NCBI GenBank assembly: GCA_015232355.1
Contig: JADFZW010000032.1
Span: 1-53,276 of the forward strand
Direction of reading: 5' to 3'
Origin: Oligoflexia bacterium
GTDB lineage: Bacteria > Bdellovibrionota > Bacteriovoracia > Bacteriovoracales > Bacteriovoracaceae
DNA length: 53,276 bases
The notes beneath the pieces were generated by a model. That model searched no databases and was not told where the DNA came from. It was given only the letters and a program-made list of their open reading frames with translations. The translations under genes were made by a program, and so were the position numbers. Every line of letters starts with the position of its first letter. Positions within the stretch are counted from its first letter, which is position 1. Below, in pieces: positions 25,901-35,384 of this stretch.

Positions 25901-27343
25901 ATGGAAAGAATTAGATTAACATATTTATATTTGATTTTTAGTTTACTTATCCCATTGTCACAGGTTGTTTCGAGTGAGGATTTGAACAGTCAACTATCAA
26001 ATAATAATGTCAAAAAAGAAAATGCTTTAGGTAGTACTTCTTTAAACAGTAATGTACCAAATATAAATGATGATCTTGATGCTTGTGATTTAGATGAAAA
26101 AACAAATAATCCTGAAACTAAAAATTCAGGTTTTTTTGCTGTTTTTAAAAAAATATACAATAAAATATTTAATTTTAATTCTAAAGAAGATAATGCTCCT
26201 GTGATTTTGAATCGTTGTGAAAATGATTTAGATGCTTATATCGAAAATATCAAGAGAGTTGTTCAGGATAGATTAGGCGGTGATTGGAAAAAAATATGTC
26301 CGGTGTTAAAGGCAGATGCTTACGGACATGGAACTATGGAGTTAATGAAAGTTATTAATGAGTTGCCAATTACTTGTGTTGGTGTAAGCACCAATGCGGA
26401 TATTTATGCAATATCTAAAGCGATTGGTAGAGAGAATTTAGCAAAATTTACAATAATGCGATTGAAGTCTCAGGGAGTTGATTCCATTAGGCAGATAGCA
26501 GTAGATTATAATATTGATGTAAAAGAGGTAGTAGAAACTGTGGAAGATTTGATCAACATAATGTCAGTTGCAAAAGAAATTGATAGACCAATTGGTGTGC
26601 AATTAAGAGTGGATTTGGGTAAGCAAGATCAATTTAATGAGATGATGCCAAGATTGAAATCTTTAGAAAAAAGAAAAAAAATAAATATCTTTGGAATATT
26701 CTCCCATTTTGAAAGGGAGGGTTTGGAAGAGATGAAAATAGATTTAGATAATTTTAAAAATAGAGTGGGAAACCTTGTAAATAAATTAGGTAAGAAAGTG
26801 AGTGATTTAAAAATACATATGGCCAGTAGCCCTCAAATAGTTGCAGACTTTAAGGAGTCATATCTGGATTTTGTTCGACCAGGTACTTTGCTCTATGGTC
26901 AACCTAATAGAAATGGAGATGTTATTCCAGGTGTTGTGCCGGTAATGAAAATCATGTCTAAGATAAGCAAAATTGATGATTACAAAGAAGGAGAGAAAAT
27001 TTCCTATAGTCAAAAAGAGGTGAAAATTGATAGTGGATTAAAAACTAAACGACTTGCTCGAATCCCCATAGGTGAAAAATTTGGTTTTAAAAATGCTACC
27101 GAAGTATTAATTAATGGTAAAAAATATAAAATTTACCATGTAGAAAATGATGAACTTTATATTGATTTGGGTAATGATAAAGGAATTTCTCAAGGGCAAG
27201 AGGTGATTTTACTAGGAAGAAGTGGCAAGGAAGAGATTGGTTATGTAGATATTACGCAAAAAATAACACCATCAGATCGGATAAGCTATGAAGCTGGAGG
27301 AATATCGTTTGAACGACGTTACTCAAAAAAGAAATGTTGGTAG
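25901..27343 (+). CDS. Exported alanine racemase homologue, divergent active site
   Basis: Fold type III PLP protein related to alanine racemase, with a signal peptide (LYLIFSLLIPLSQVVSS) that points to the periplasm, as in broad-specificity racemases. A low-complexity stretch of about 70 residues precedes the barrel. Lys137 in VLKADAYGHG is the expected PLP lysine. MRLKSQGVDSI, LRVDLGKQDQF, GIFSHFE and FVRPGTLLYG follow the family order. The C-terminal domain is unusual: where active racemases have PIGYADG with the catalytic tyrosine, this protein reads PIGEKFG (Glu392), and the downstream MD substrate motif is also absent. It may be a lyase, a binding protein or an inactive relative. Purine-rich repeat DNA forms the ribosome site. 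Confidence 0.8.
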   Translation: MERIRLTYLYLIFSLLIPLSQVVSSEDLNSQLSNNNVKKENALGSTSLNSNVPNINDDLDACDLDEKTNNPETKNSGFFAVFKKIYNKIFNFNSKEDNAPVILNRCENDLDAYIENIKRVVQDRLGGDWKKICPVLKADAYGHGTMELMKVINELPITCVGVSTNADIYAISKAIGRENLAKFTIMRLKSQGVDSIRQIAVDYNIDVKEVVETVEDLINIMSVAKEIDRPIGVQLRVDLGKQDQFNEMMPRLKSLEKRKKINIFGIFSHFEREGLEEMKIDLDNFKNRVGNLVNKLGKKVSDLKIHMASSPQIVADFKESYLDFVRPGTLLYGQPNRNGDVIPGVVPVMKIMSKISKIDDYKEGEKISYSQKEVKIDSGLKTKRLARIPIGEKFGFKNATEVLINGKKYKIYHVENDELYIDLGNDKGISQGQEVILLGRSGKEEIGYVDITQKITPSDRISYEAGGISFERRYSKKKCW

Positions 27344-27352
27344 AAGTTGCTA

Positions 27353-27385
27353 AAATCAAAACTAAATCAAAACTAAATCAAAACT
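27353..27385. repeat. 11-base tandem repeat, 3 perfect copies, over a stop codon
   Basis: AAATCAAAACT occurs three times in the 40-base space between two convergent genes. The last copy overlaps the minus-strand stop codon at 27384-27386. Confidence 0.92.
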
Positions 27386-28583
27386 ACATTCCCATTCCCA
27401 TAGAGAAACTTACAAAATTTTTTAAGAATTTATTGTTTATACCAACGATCAATCCTACTCCAGGAATAGCAATTTCTTTTAGATAAAGATAACTTCCAAT
27501 TCCATAAGAGAAGAAATTTCTATCAGTATTATAATAACTATCGTAGATTGCATAATCAGCAAAGGGTGCTGCTATCCATGTTCCATATTTTGCTTTTAAA
27601 AATGGTACTAGATAGTCCATTGAGAGATTATTAGATCTTTTCATCCACAAACCACCACTTTGAACTCCTCGATAACCAATGCTACCTCCGGTTTTTATAG
27701 AATCTCTTAAATTACTATTTACTATGTTGAAACCAGATAATCTAAGTTGTAAAACGTGATCAAGAGTTAAATTGAGTTGATTGGCCCAAGAGTATTCAAT
27801 ACGTGCAGATTTTTTATCATTATCGGATCGTTGCAATTGCTGGATGTAATTTATGCGAATCTGATGTCCTTCGTTAAAATACAATTTGTAATTGCTGTCA
27901 TTGTAAGTAAGCTCAGGACCAGCAGCAAAATAGCTAAAATCATTTGGTTGAACATAGGGGATCATCGTTTGATAGGAAAGATTTGAATGTTGAATTCCTA
28001 AATTTAAAGAGAAGTGATGATTGATATTTTGACCAAAGCGAATATGAATATTTTTAGCATTTTCTTTAATAGCATAGAGTTCATCTTTTTTTTGGTAAGT
28101 TTTTAAGTTGCGACTTCCTGTGGAAACAGAAAGATCTCCAGTCCATTCACTATAAAAGAGATTACGATCCTTGTAGAAAAAAAATAGCGCCCGTTCTACG
28201 CTACCAAATTTTCCGCCAACAAATAAAAGTTTGCCCATTCCCAAAAAATTGCTTTCAATAACGAAGACACCAAAAGATCTATTGTCGTTACTGAATTTAA
28301 GTTCAGGAATAGGTATAAGCGTCCATCGTTCTTTAACTTTAATAACATTTTTATCTATGGCCACAGAGGAAAATAAACGACTATTAAGTAAACATTGCTT
28401 AAGTTCATTTGTTGTTTCACCTTTATTATTTCGTTTACAGCGTTCAATTAGGAATAAGATATGATTGGTTGTGGTTTTTGTATTTCCTTCGACAGTGTAT
28501 TTATCAGACGCAACAACGGTTACGTTAACGGTTACGTTAATTGTCAGAAAGCTGATAATTAGTAAAAAAAAAGATATAAACAT
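27384..28583 (-). CDS. Short Omp85/BamA-like outer membrane protein
   Basis: Predicted outer-membrane barrel of 399 residues with a signal peptide (MFISFFLLIISFLTINVTV). The N-terminal part resembles a single POTRA domain (YTVEGNTKTTTNHILFLIE, ELKQCLLNSRLFSSVAI, KVKERWTLIPIP). It passes into the Omp85-type junction (ESNFLGMGKLLFVGGKFG) and alternating beta strands to the end. This is far smaller than BamA (five POTRA, about 800 residues) and closer to small patatin- or TamA-related Omp85 proteins. The ribosome site GGGAGGA precedes the ATG. It starts divergently from the aminotransferase gene. A translocation or assembly role is inference. Confidence 0.72.
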   Translation of the reverse strand: MFISFFLLIISFLTINVTVNVTVVASDKYTVEGNTKTTTNHILFLIERCKRNNKGETTNELKQCLLNSRLFSSVAIDKNVIKVKERWTLIPIPELKFSNDNRSFGVFVIESNFLGMGKLLFVGGKFGSVERALFFFYKDRNLFYSEWTGDLSVSTGSRNLKTYQKKDELYAIKENAKNIHIRFGQNINHHFSLNLGIQHSNLSYQTMIPYVQPNDFSYFAAGPELTYNDSNYKLYFNEGHQIRINYIQQLQRSDNDKKSARIEYSWANQLNLTLDHVLQLRLSGFNIVNSNLRDSIKTGGSIGYRGVQSGGLWMKRSNNLSMDYLVPFLKAKYGTWIAAPFADYAIYDSYYNTDRNFFSYGIGSYLYLKEIAIPGVGLIVGINNKFLKNFVSFSMGMGM

Positions 28584-28704
28584 CGTATTCCTCCCATTTC
28601 TCTCGTTTCTCCATAGCGGCCCATTACTAGTATTATAGATATTTTTTTGATAGATTTCAATTTAAAGAATTTTTATTATAGGATTTAGATCGGAGTAGTC
28701 AGAC

Positions 28705-30017
28705 ATGTCTCATCCATTAAAGGTTTGTTCGCAAATGTTAGATGAACTTAAGGATTATTTTATCGAGGATCCAAATCCCTTTGCAATTGATTTAAGTAAA
28801 TCTCATGGAATGTGGCTTGCTACTGTCGATGGAGTTGAAATTTTTGATTGGTGTGCAATCTATGCTTCTAAGCTTATTGGATTTAATCATCCTCGAATGA
28901 GAGAACCACATTACATAGAAAAATTAATAACTGCCGCCAATAATAAATTATCCAACCCTTATTATTTAACCGAGGACTCCTTAACATTTTATAGATTAAT
29001 TCACAAATTGAAACCAAAGTGCATGAGAGGTGAAAAGGTTAAGGTGATGACCACCAATTCCGGAGCTGAAGCTGTAGAAAATATGATGAAATATTTAATT
29101 ACTCTTCACCGTAATCGTTTACTTCAAGAAAATAAAACAATAAATTGTCGTCGGTTTGTATATTTTGATAAAGCTTTTCATGGTCGTACTGGTTTTGCGA
29201 TTAATGTCACGCAAGTTCCACACGATCCAATTATCACTCGTGATTATGGTGGAATAATCGCAAACAATATCATTGTTCCTTTCCCAGATGTAGACAATGA
29301 TCAAAGCAGAGAAGAGAATTTAAAGCAAGTTCAGCGTGCTTTAGAGCATATTGAATTTATTTTCAAAGTCCATGGAGATGAGATAGTAGGAATCATTCTG
29401 GAACCAATTCAGGGTTCAGGTGGTCAGCGAGTGGCATTGCCAGAATTTTTTGTGAGCTTAAGTGAATTATGTCACAAGTATAATGTTTATATGGGAATTG
29501 ATGAAGTTCAAACGGCCGGCGGTCAAACGGGTGAAATTTTTTGTATTGATCTATTTAACTTACCACACTCACCACAAGCAGTGGCGACCGCAAAAAAATT
29601 TGCTAATGGAGTTGTTTATATGAATGAACAATTAAAAGAGTCAGGAGCACTGGATTCAACTTGGTGTGGTTCTTATGTAGATATGATTAGATTTATGCAG
29701 GAGTGGAAGATTGTTGAAGATGAAAAGTTAATTGAAAATGTTGCTCAAAAGAGTGCTTACTTTGAGGAAAAATTATTGAAATTAAAAAAATGTTTCCCAC
29801 AAATTATATCAAATGTTCGAGGAGTTGGTTTATATCAAGGATTCTCCCTCGCAAATGCTAAAATGAAGAGTAGAGTATTTGAATTATCTTTGAATAATGA
29901 AAATTTGTTTTTATTTCCTGCGGGTGAGAGGAGTATTCGTTTTCGACCTGTTTTGGATGTTACCATAGGTGATATAGACCAGCTTGTAGAAAAGCTGGAA
30001 AGGGTATTGAGGTCGTT

Positions 30018-30021
<4 letters not shown>
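28705..30021 (+). CDS. lat: Class III aminotransferase, probable L-lysine 6-transaminase
   Basis: PLP enzyme of 438 residues expected to transfer the epsilon-amino group of lysine to 2-oxoglutarate. Class III landmarks: TTNSGAEAVENMMK, DKAFHGRTGFAINVT, VGIILEPIQGSGGQ and GIDEVQTAGGQTG. The PLP lysine lies in ATAKKFANGVV (Lys297/298), which resembles the GKK context of lysine epsilon-aminotransferases more than the usual AKG. FDWCAIYASKLIGFNHPRM also fits that subgroup. The stop overlaps the start of the mobA-moaD fusion by 4 bases, so it is co-transcribed with molybdenum cofactor genes, an association I cannot explain. Other omega-aminotransferases remain possible. Confidence 0.8.
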
Positions 30022-30980
<959 letters not shown>

Positions 30981-31000
30981 ACGGATAGGAGATGAGTCAG

Positions 31001-31411
31001 ATGAAAATTATTACTGTAGAAGAGGATATTATTAATTTTTTATCGCAGATAGAAAACACTATAGAAAACACTATTGATGAAGTTGGTGGTGTAGTTATAT
31101 TCGAAGGAAGAGTTAGAAGAGATCTTGATGTTCACTCCATAGAGTATCAAGGTGATAAAGAGATGATCTTTGTACAAGGGGAAATGATTTTAAAAGAAGC
31201 GATAGAAAAATTTCAAATTATCGATGCAATACTAATTCACAGATTAGGATATGTGAAGGTCGGTGAGCTATCAATTTGGATTAGGTGCTCGGCCAAACAT
31301 CGCAAAGAGGCATATGCATCTTCACAGTTTATTATCGATAATGTAAAAAAATTGCTACCAATTTGGAAAAAAGAACACTTACAAAATGGAGAGAGTCATT
31401 GGATTATGTAA
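31001..31411 (+). CDS. moaE: Molybdopterin synthase catalytic subunit, MoaE
   Basis: Large subunit of molybdopterin synthase, which converts precursor Z (cPMP) to molybdopterin using sulfur from the MoaD thiocarboxylate. Start ATG 31001 has AGGAG 9 bases upstream; the ATG at 30992 touches that site. The 136 residues show family motifs: GGVVIFEGRVRR, LIHRLGYVKVGELSIWI, SAKHRKEAYASSQFIID and LPIWKKEHLQNG with the active-site lysines. It lies between the MoaD-bearing fusion and moeB, and its end overlaps moeB by 13 bases. Confidence 0.95.
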   Translation: MKIITVEEDIINFLSQIENTIENTIDEVGGVVIFEGRVRRDLDVHSIEYQGDKEMIFVQGEMILKEAIEKFQIIDAILIHRLGYVKVGELSIWIRCSAKHRKEAYASSQFIIDNVKKLLPIWKKEHLQNGESHWIM

Positions 31412-32268
31412 ATGCGAATGCGAATGCGAATGCGAATGCGAATGCGAATGCGAATGCAAATGCGAATGCAAATGAGGAAAAATATTATAGACGACATATC
31501 GCTTTTCCAGAAATTGGCGAGGATGGACAATCTATATTAAAATCAAGCAAGGTATTAGTTGTTGGTGCTGGAGGAATTGGTTCGCCTCTATTAACTTATT
31601 TGGCAGGCGCAGGAATTGGAGAAATTGTCATATTTGATTTTGATAAAATAGAGTGTGAAAATCTGCATAGACAAATTTTATTTAATGTTGATGATATTGG
31701 TGAATATAAGGCATTGGTAGCGGCCCAAAAGTTAAAAAAATATAATCCATGGATTAAGATTATTAGTCACACAGAAAGAGTGGATGAAAAAATAATTGAG
31801 AAAATATTTAAGGTTGATTATGTTAACTATTTTGACTTGATCATTGATTGTAGTGATAATATTGCAACTAGATTTTTGATTCACGATAATGCTTATAAGT
31901 TTTCCACTAATCTACTTACAGTAGGGATAGATCATTTAAGTGGTAGTATGCAATTATTTCACTTTGCTGATTTAAATAAAAGAAATTTAGGATGCATGAG
32001 ATGCTTATGGAAGGATTTTGATTATTCAATCCTTAACAATAATACCAAGGATACCAAAATCAGAGGTATTTTGAATGTTGTTCCAGGAATTGTAGCAACG
32101 ATGTGCTCATTAGAAATTATAAAATTTTTATTAAAGCAAAAATGGAAAGAGAGAATTCTTAAGCAGACAGAAAATCTTTTGATTAATCTTTCTAACTTTG
32201 AAGTGAATCGTGTCCATTGGACCAAGAGGGTAGATTGTCCATTGTGTGCCCAGCAAGAATTTAAGTGA
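31399..32268 (+). CDS. moeB: MoaD adenylyltransferase, MoeB/ThiF family
   Basis: E1-like enzyme that adenylates the C-terminal glycine of MoaD, here expected to act on the fusion protein. TTG 31399 is preferred: GGAGAG lies 6 bases upstream, inside moaE; another in-frame TTG at 31363 is less supported. The start is followed by about ten Asn-Ala dipeptides from a hexamer repeat, then RRHIAFPEIGEDGQSILK, the ATP site VVGAGGIGSPLL, FDFDKIECENLHRQILF with its arginine, and DCSDNIATRFLI. Two C-x-x-C pairs (CMRC, CPLC) should bind zinc. I did not identify the catalytic cysteine with certainty. There is no C-terminal rhodanese domain. Confidence 0.92.
   Translation: MDYVNANANANANANANANANANANEEKYYRRHIAFPEIGEDGQSILKSSKVLVVGAGGIGSPLLTYLAGAGIGEIVIFDFDKIECENLHRQILFNVDDIGEYKALVAAQKLKKYNPWIKIISHTERVDEKIIEKIFKVDYVNYFDLIIDCSDNIATRFLIHDNAYKFSTNLLTVGIDHLSGSMQLFHFADLNKRNLGCMRCLWKDFDYSILNNNTKDTKIRGILNVVPGIVATMCSLEIIKFLLKQKWKERILKQTENLLINLSNFEVNRVHWTKRVDCPLCAQQEFK
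31411..31473 (+). repeat. Hexamer tandem repeat (AATGCR x10) at the moeB start
   Basis: Ten AATGCG or AATGCA units plus one AAT begin at the fifth codon of moeB and directly after the moaE stop. They encode alternating Asn-Ala. Every unit also contains an ATG in another frame. Confidence 0.95.
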
Positions 32269-32271
32269 TCT

Positions 32272-32808
32272 CTAAGCTATTTTTTTTGTTTTATTTTTTT
32301 CCAAATCATCTAAAGCTTTTTTTAGTTGTGCTAATTGATCTTCAGTTTCTTTTATACATTTTAAAAGATAATTTTTCTCGCTTTCACCTCTGCGTTCGAA
32401 TGTAGATAATATTATTTTTTCAATAACCGCTACATTTTCACCATGTTCTAATTGATAGAAGTAAGCACGAAATTTATCAACTACGAAATAGTAGAAATCA
32501 ATAAATTTTTCAGCAGATTTATCCTTAAGATTATCTTCCAAAAGAGCATCAAACTTATAAAGAAAGTTTGCTAAATTTTTTATGTCCATTGAAAGAGCAG
32601 AACCAATTAATGCATGAATTGACATCTTTAAATCTTCGATATGTTTAATTTCATTTGTATCACTGAAGTCGAAAATGTGCATTTCGAATTTATCGAGATA
32701 TTGATAAGCAGTTGAAAAAAATTCTGACAAGAGATCTTTTTGAAAATCAGAGTTATTGATCTCCTCAGTTTTTATGAAGTGTTGAGATTTTAAATTTTTT
32801 AAATTCAT
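32272..32808 (-). CDS. Hpt-like helical protein
   Basis: Helical cytoplasmic protein of 178 residues that I recognise only in part. The stretch KMSIHALIGSALSMDIKNLANF has the spacing of a histidine phosphotransfer motif (H-x-L-K-G-S-A), with His65, but the lysine is Ile. The four-helix context before and after agrees with an Hpt fold. The C-terminal 40 residues form a charged coiled coil. It ends three bases from the moeB stop on the opposite strand and is not in an obvious operon. It may accept phosphate from one of the local kinases, or it may be a non-phosphorylated relative. Confidence 0.5.
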   Translation of the reverse strand: MNLKNLKSQHFIKTEEINNSDFQKDLLSEFFSTAYQYLDKFEMHIFDFSDTNEIKHIEDLKMSIHALIGSALSMDIKNLANFLYKFDALLEDNLKDKSAEKFIDFYYFVVDKFRAYFYQLEHGENVAVIEKIILSTFERRGESEKNYLLKCIKETEDQLAQLKKALDDLEKNKTKKIA

Positions 32809-33035
32809 TGATCACATCCTGCAAATGGTATTATATATGTATAAGGTATAACGCATAACGTATGTATTTTTTAATTTAATCTCTTATTCAATTCGGTTTT
32901 TTATTATGAATAGTTAGGAAAATTATAGAAAAATTATAGAAAATTGTAGAAGTTGTACAAATTGTAAGAATTTACATATACGATGATTAATACCTGACAA
33001 AGTTAATTAACATCAAGCTAATCAAACTAATATGA

Positions 33036-34256
33036 TTAATCAGAGAGTTTCATTAGTGTAAGTTTGACTTTTTTAGTTGTTTCTCCTCTTAAAATAGTTA
33101 ACTCTACAACATCTCCAACTTTATGATTATCAAGAATAGAATAAATGTCATCAAGAGTGTCCGTATTTACCCCATCAATAGCTAATATAATATCACCTAG
33201 ATGATAGTTGCCAAAATTATCCCTACTTATTCCTTTTAATCCAGCGGCAGCAGCGGCAGATTTTTTACTAGCAACAGATCGAATAACCACACCATTAGGT
33301 ATTCCCAAACTCACTCTAATACGATCTTCTAATGGTGATATTCCAAGACCAGGGCGAATTTCACGACCATGTTTTATTAATTGAGGCACCATTAAATTAA
33401 TTGTGTCTACTGGTAAAGCAAAACCAACTCCCGCACTGGTACCCGACTTAGAAAAAATCATAGTATTCATACCAATTAAATTTCCTCGAGAATCTATCAA
33501 TGGTCCACCTGAATTTCCCGGATTAATAGATGCATCTGTTTGAATCATTCCTTCGATTTTTACTCCTCCAAATCCAGGAATCTCTCGTCCTATGGCCGAA
33601 ACTATACCTGTGCTTAAAGTATGATCAAGACCAAAGGGATTTCCTATGGCCATAACTTTTTGTCCCACTTGTAAATTTTTTGAAATTCCCAGAGTGATAG
33701 GAGAAAGATTACTTGGTTTATCATCTAACTTTAAAACTGCAATATCTTTGCGAGGTGAATAACCTACAACTTTTGCCTTATATTGTTTTTTATCTTGGTG
33801 AAAAGAAATTAGAAAGTGATTTCCTCCTTGTACAACGTGAAAATTGGTGACGATATATCCATCGGTATTCCAAATAAATCCAGAACCAGCTCCTTGAGGA
33901 ATCTCTACCGTACTAAGATCGTATCGATTTAGTGCAAGTTGTACATTAGTTATGTTAACAACTGCAGCAGCATTTTTTTTATAAACATTGATAGTATTCT
34001 TCTCATATTCAAGAAGATCTGATGCTTCTTTTTCTTTTTCCGCGGCAGATGCACTATTTGTTTCAAGCGATGCAAAAGCTGCTGATGTATCTACATCGAC
34101 AGAGGAAGTTACTTTTGGAGATTTATTACTTTTATTACTGGAAGTATTTATTATTAGTGCAATAGTCACTCCAGCAATTATCAAAGAAAGTGTAAAAAGC
34201 TTTGAAAATAAAATTCTTTTTCTTTTGTTGTTGTTGTTGTTGTTGTTGTTGTTCAT
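33036..34256 (-). CDS. Membrane-anchored HtrA/Deg-type serine protease with one PDZ domain
   Basis: Periplasmic quality-control protease, anchored by one N-terminal helix (KLFTLSLIIAGVTIALII). The trypsin-like domain shows His140 in VTNFHVV, Asp near 170 in DIAVLKLD and Ser249 in NPGNSGGPLI. A single PDZ domain covers about 300-405 (IRPGLGI, GVVIRSVASKKSAAAAAGLKG, GDIILAIDGV). One PDZ plus a membrane anchor resembles DegS more than DegP. Nine Asn codons follow the start, from a trinucleotide repeat. Alanine- and serine-rich sequence links anchor and protease. The divergent 225-base spacer to psd probably holds both promoters. Confidence 0.93.
   Translation of the reverse strand: MNNNNNNNNNKRKRILFSKLFTLSLIIAGVTIALIINTSSNKSNKSPKVTSSVDVDTSAAFASLETNSASAAEKEKEASDLLEYEKNTINVYKKNAAAVVNITNVQLALNRYDLSTVEIPQGAGSGFIWNTDGYIVTNFHVVQGGNHFLISFHQDKKQYKAKVVGYSPRKDIAVLKLDDKPSNLSPITLGISKNLQVGQKVMAIGNPFGLDHTLSTGIVSAIGREIPGFGGVKIEGMIQTDASINPGNSGGPLIDSRGNLIGMNTMIFSKSGTSAGVGFALPVDTINLMVPQLIKHGREIRPGLGISPLEDRIRVSLGIPNGVVIRSVASKKSAAAAAGLKGISRDNFGNYHLGDIILAIDGVNTDTLDDIYSILDNHKVGDVVELTILRGETTKKVKLTLMKLSD
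34227..34253 (-). repeat. (AAC)9, polyasparagine tract
   Basis: Nine AAC codons follow the start codon of the HtrA gene, ahead of a basic stretch and the membrane anchor. On the plus strand it reads as GTT x9. Confidence 0.95.
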
Positions 34257-34481
34257 TTTTTATACCTCTCTATCAAAATCAAAATATTGTTAGTTCATAC
34301 AATAACACACTGTTTTTAATTATATATTTTGTCAATGTCTAGAGGAAAATTTCTAAATCGATCTAAATCAATTTGAAAAAGTTTAATGTTAATATTTTTT
34401 TAAGTTGGCCTTAATTAGCTTTATTGAGTAATAGTTTAATAAAATATAATAGAGAGAGTTATCGAGAGAGTTAATAGAGCA

Positions 34482-35384
34482 ATGAAGCAAGCAATGAAGC
34501 AAAAAATTGCATATTATGATCGTAAATGTTGCAAGATGCAGGAAGAGAAAATCTATGGAGAAGCAACTTTACGATTTTTATATGAGAGTAAAAAGAGTAG
34601 ACGACTAAGATTGGCGGATATTTTTTCACATCCTTTGATTAGTAAAATCTATGGCCTCTACCAAAACTCTTTTTTAAGTCGCAGAGACATTCCACTATTT
34701 ATAGAAAAATTTGAGATAAAGATGGAAGAGTTTTGTGGCCATTACAGAAACTTCAATGATTTTTTTGTTAGACGTTTTAGAGATGGTGCTAGAAATATAG
34801 AGCGAAATTTGAATTTAATGGCCGGCTTTGCTGAGGGAAAGTATCTTGCTTACGAAATGGTTACCGAAGAAAATAGTTTCCCTGTTAAAGGACAGATTCT
34901 AACATCCAAACATATATTGCAAAATCCAGAATGGGAAAATGTTTTTAGAGGTGGTCCTTTAATGGTTGTGCGACTTTGCCCTGTTGATTATCATCGATTT
35001 CATTTCCCTGATGATGGAAGAATTGTTGATTACTACAATCTTCCTGGACGATTACACTCTGTAAATCCGTTAGCATTAAATAAAAAACATGATGTCTTTG
35101 TAGTTAATGAAAGACAAGTCACAATTTTAGATACTAAAAATTTTGGAAAGTTGGCGTATATTGAAGTTGGAGCACTAGGAGTTGGAAAAATAAAACAGAC
35201 CTACGATTTTAATCAACCATTCAAAAGGGGAGATGAGAAAGGATATTTTTTATTTGGTGCCTCAACAGTTATTGTGATTGGAGAGAAGGGAAAATGGATG
35301 CCAGATGATGATTTATTGGCGATGACTAAAAAAGGTATCGAGACCTTTGTACGTTTAGGAGATCGTGTTGCACACAGATTCTGA
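34482..35384 (+). CDS. psd: Phosphatidylserine decarboxylase
   Basis: Membrane-associated pyruvoyl enzyme that makes phosphatidylethanolamine from phosphatidylserine. The 300 residues carry FNDFFVRRFRDGARNI, RLCPVDYHRFHFPDDG with the active-site histidines, GRLHSVNPLAL, VGALGVGKI, and the self-cleavage motif GASTVIV with Ser262, which becomes the pyruvoyl group. The motif is GAST here; E. coli has LGST and others GGST. The ribosome site is weak (AGAGAG repeats before the start). The last 20 bases overlap the recD2 start. Confidence 0.95.
   Translation: MKQAMKQKIAYYDRKCCKMQEEKIYGEATLRFLYESKKSRRLRLADIFSHPLISKIYGLYQNSFLSRRDIPLFIEKFEIKMEEFCGHYRNFNDFFVRRFRDGARNIERNLNLMAGFAEGKYLAYEMVTEENSFPVKGQILTSKHILQNPEWENVFRGGPLMVVRLCPVDYHRFHFPDDGRIVDYYNLPGRLHSVNPLALNKKHDVFVVNERQVTILDTKNFGKLAYIEVGALGVGKIKQTYDFNQPFKRGDEKGYFLFGASTVIVIGEKGKWMPDDDLLAMTKKGIETFVRLGDRVAHRF

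Noticed and set aside
33988..34293. Leucine-rich open frame on the plus strand over the HtrA start
   Set aside because: The leucines are the reverse reading of the Asn repeat and Ser/Ala codons; it is a shadow of the HtrA gene.
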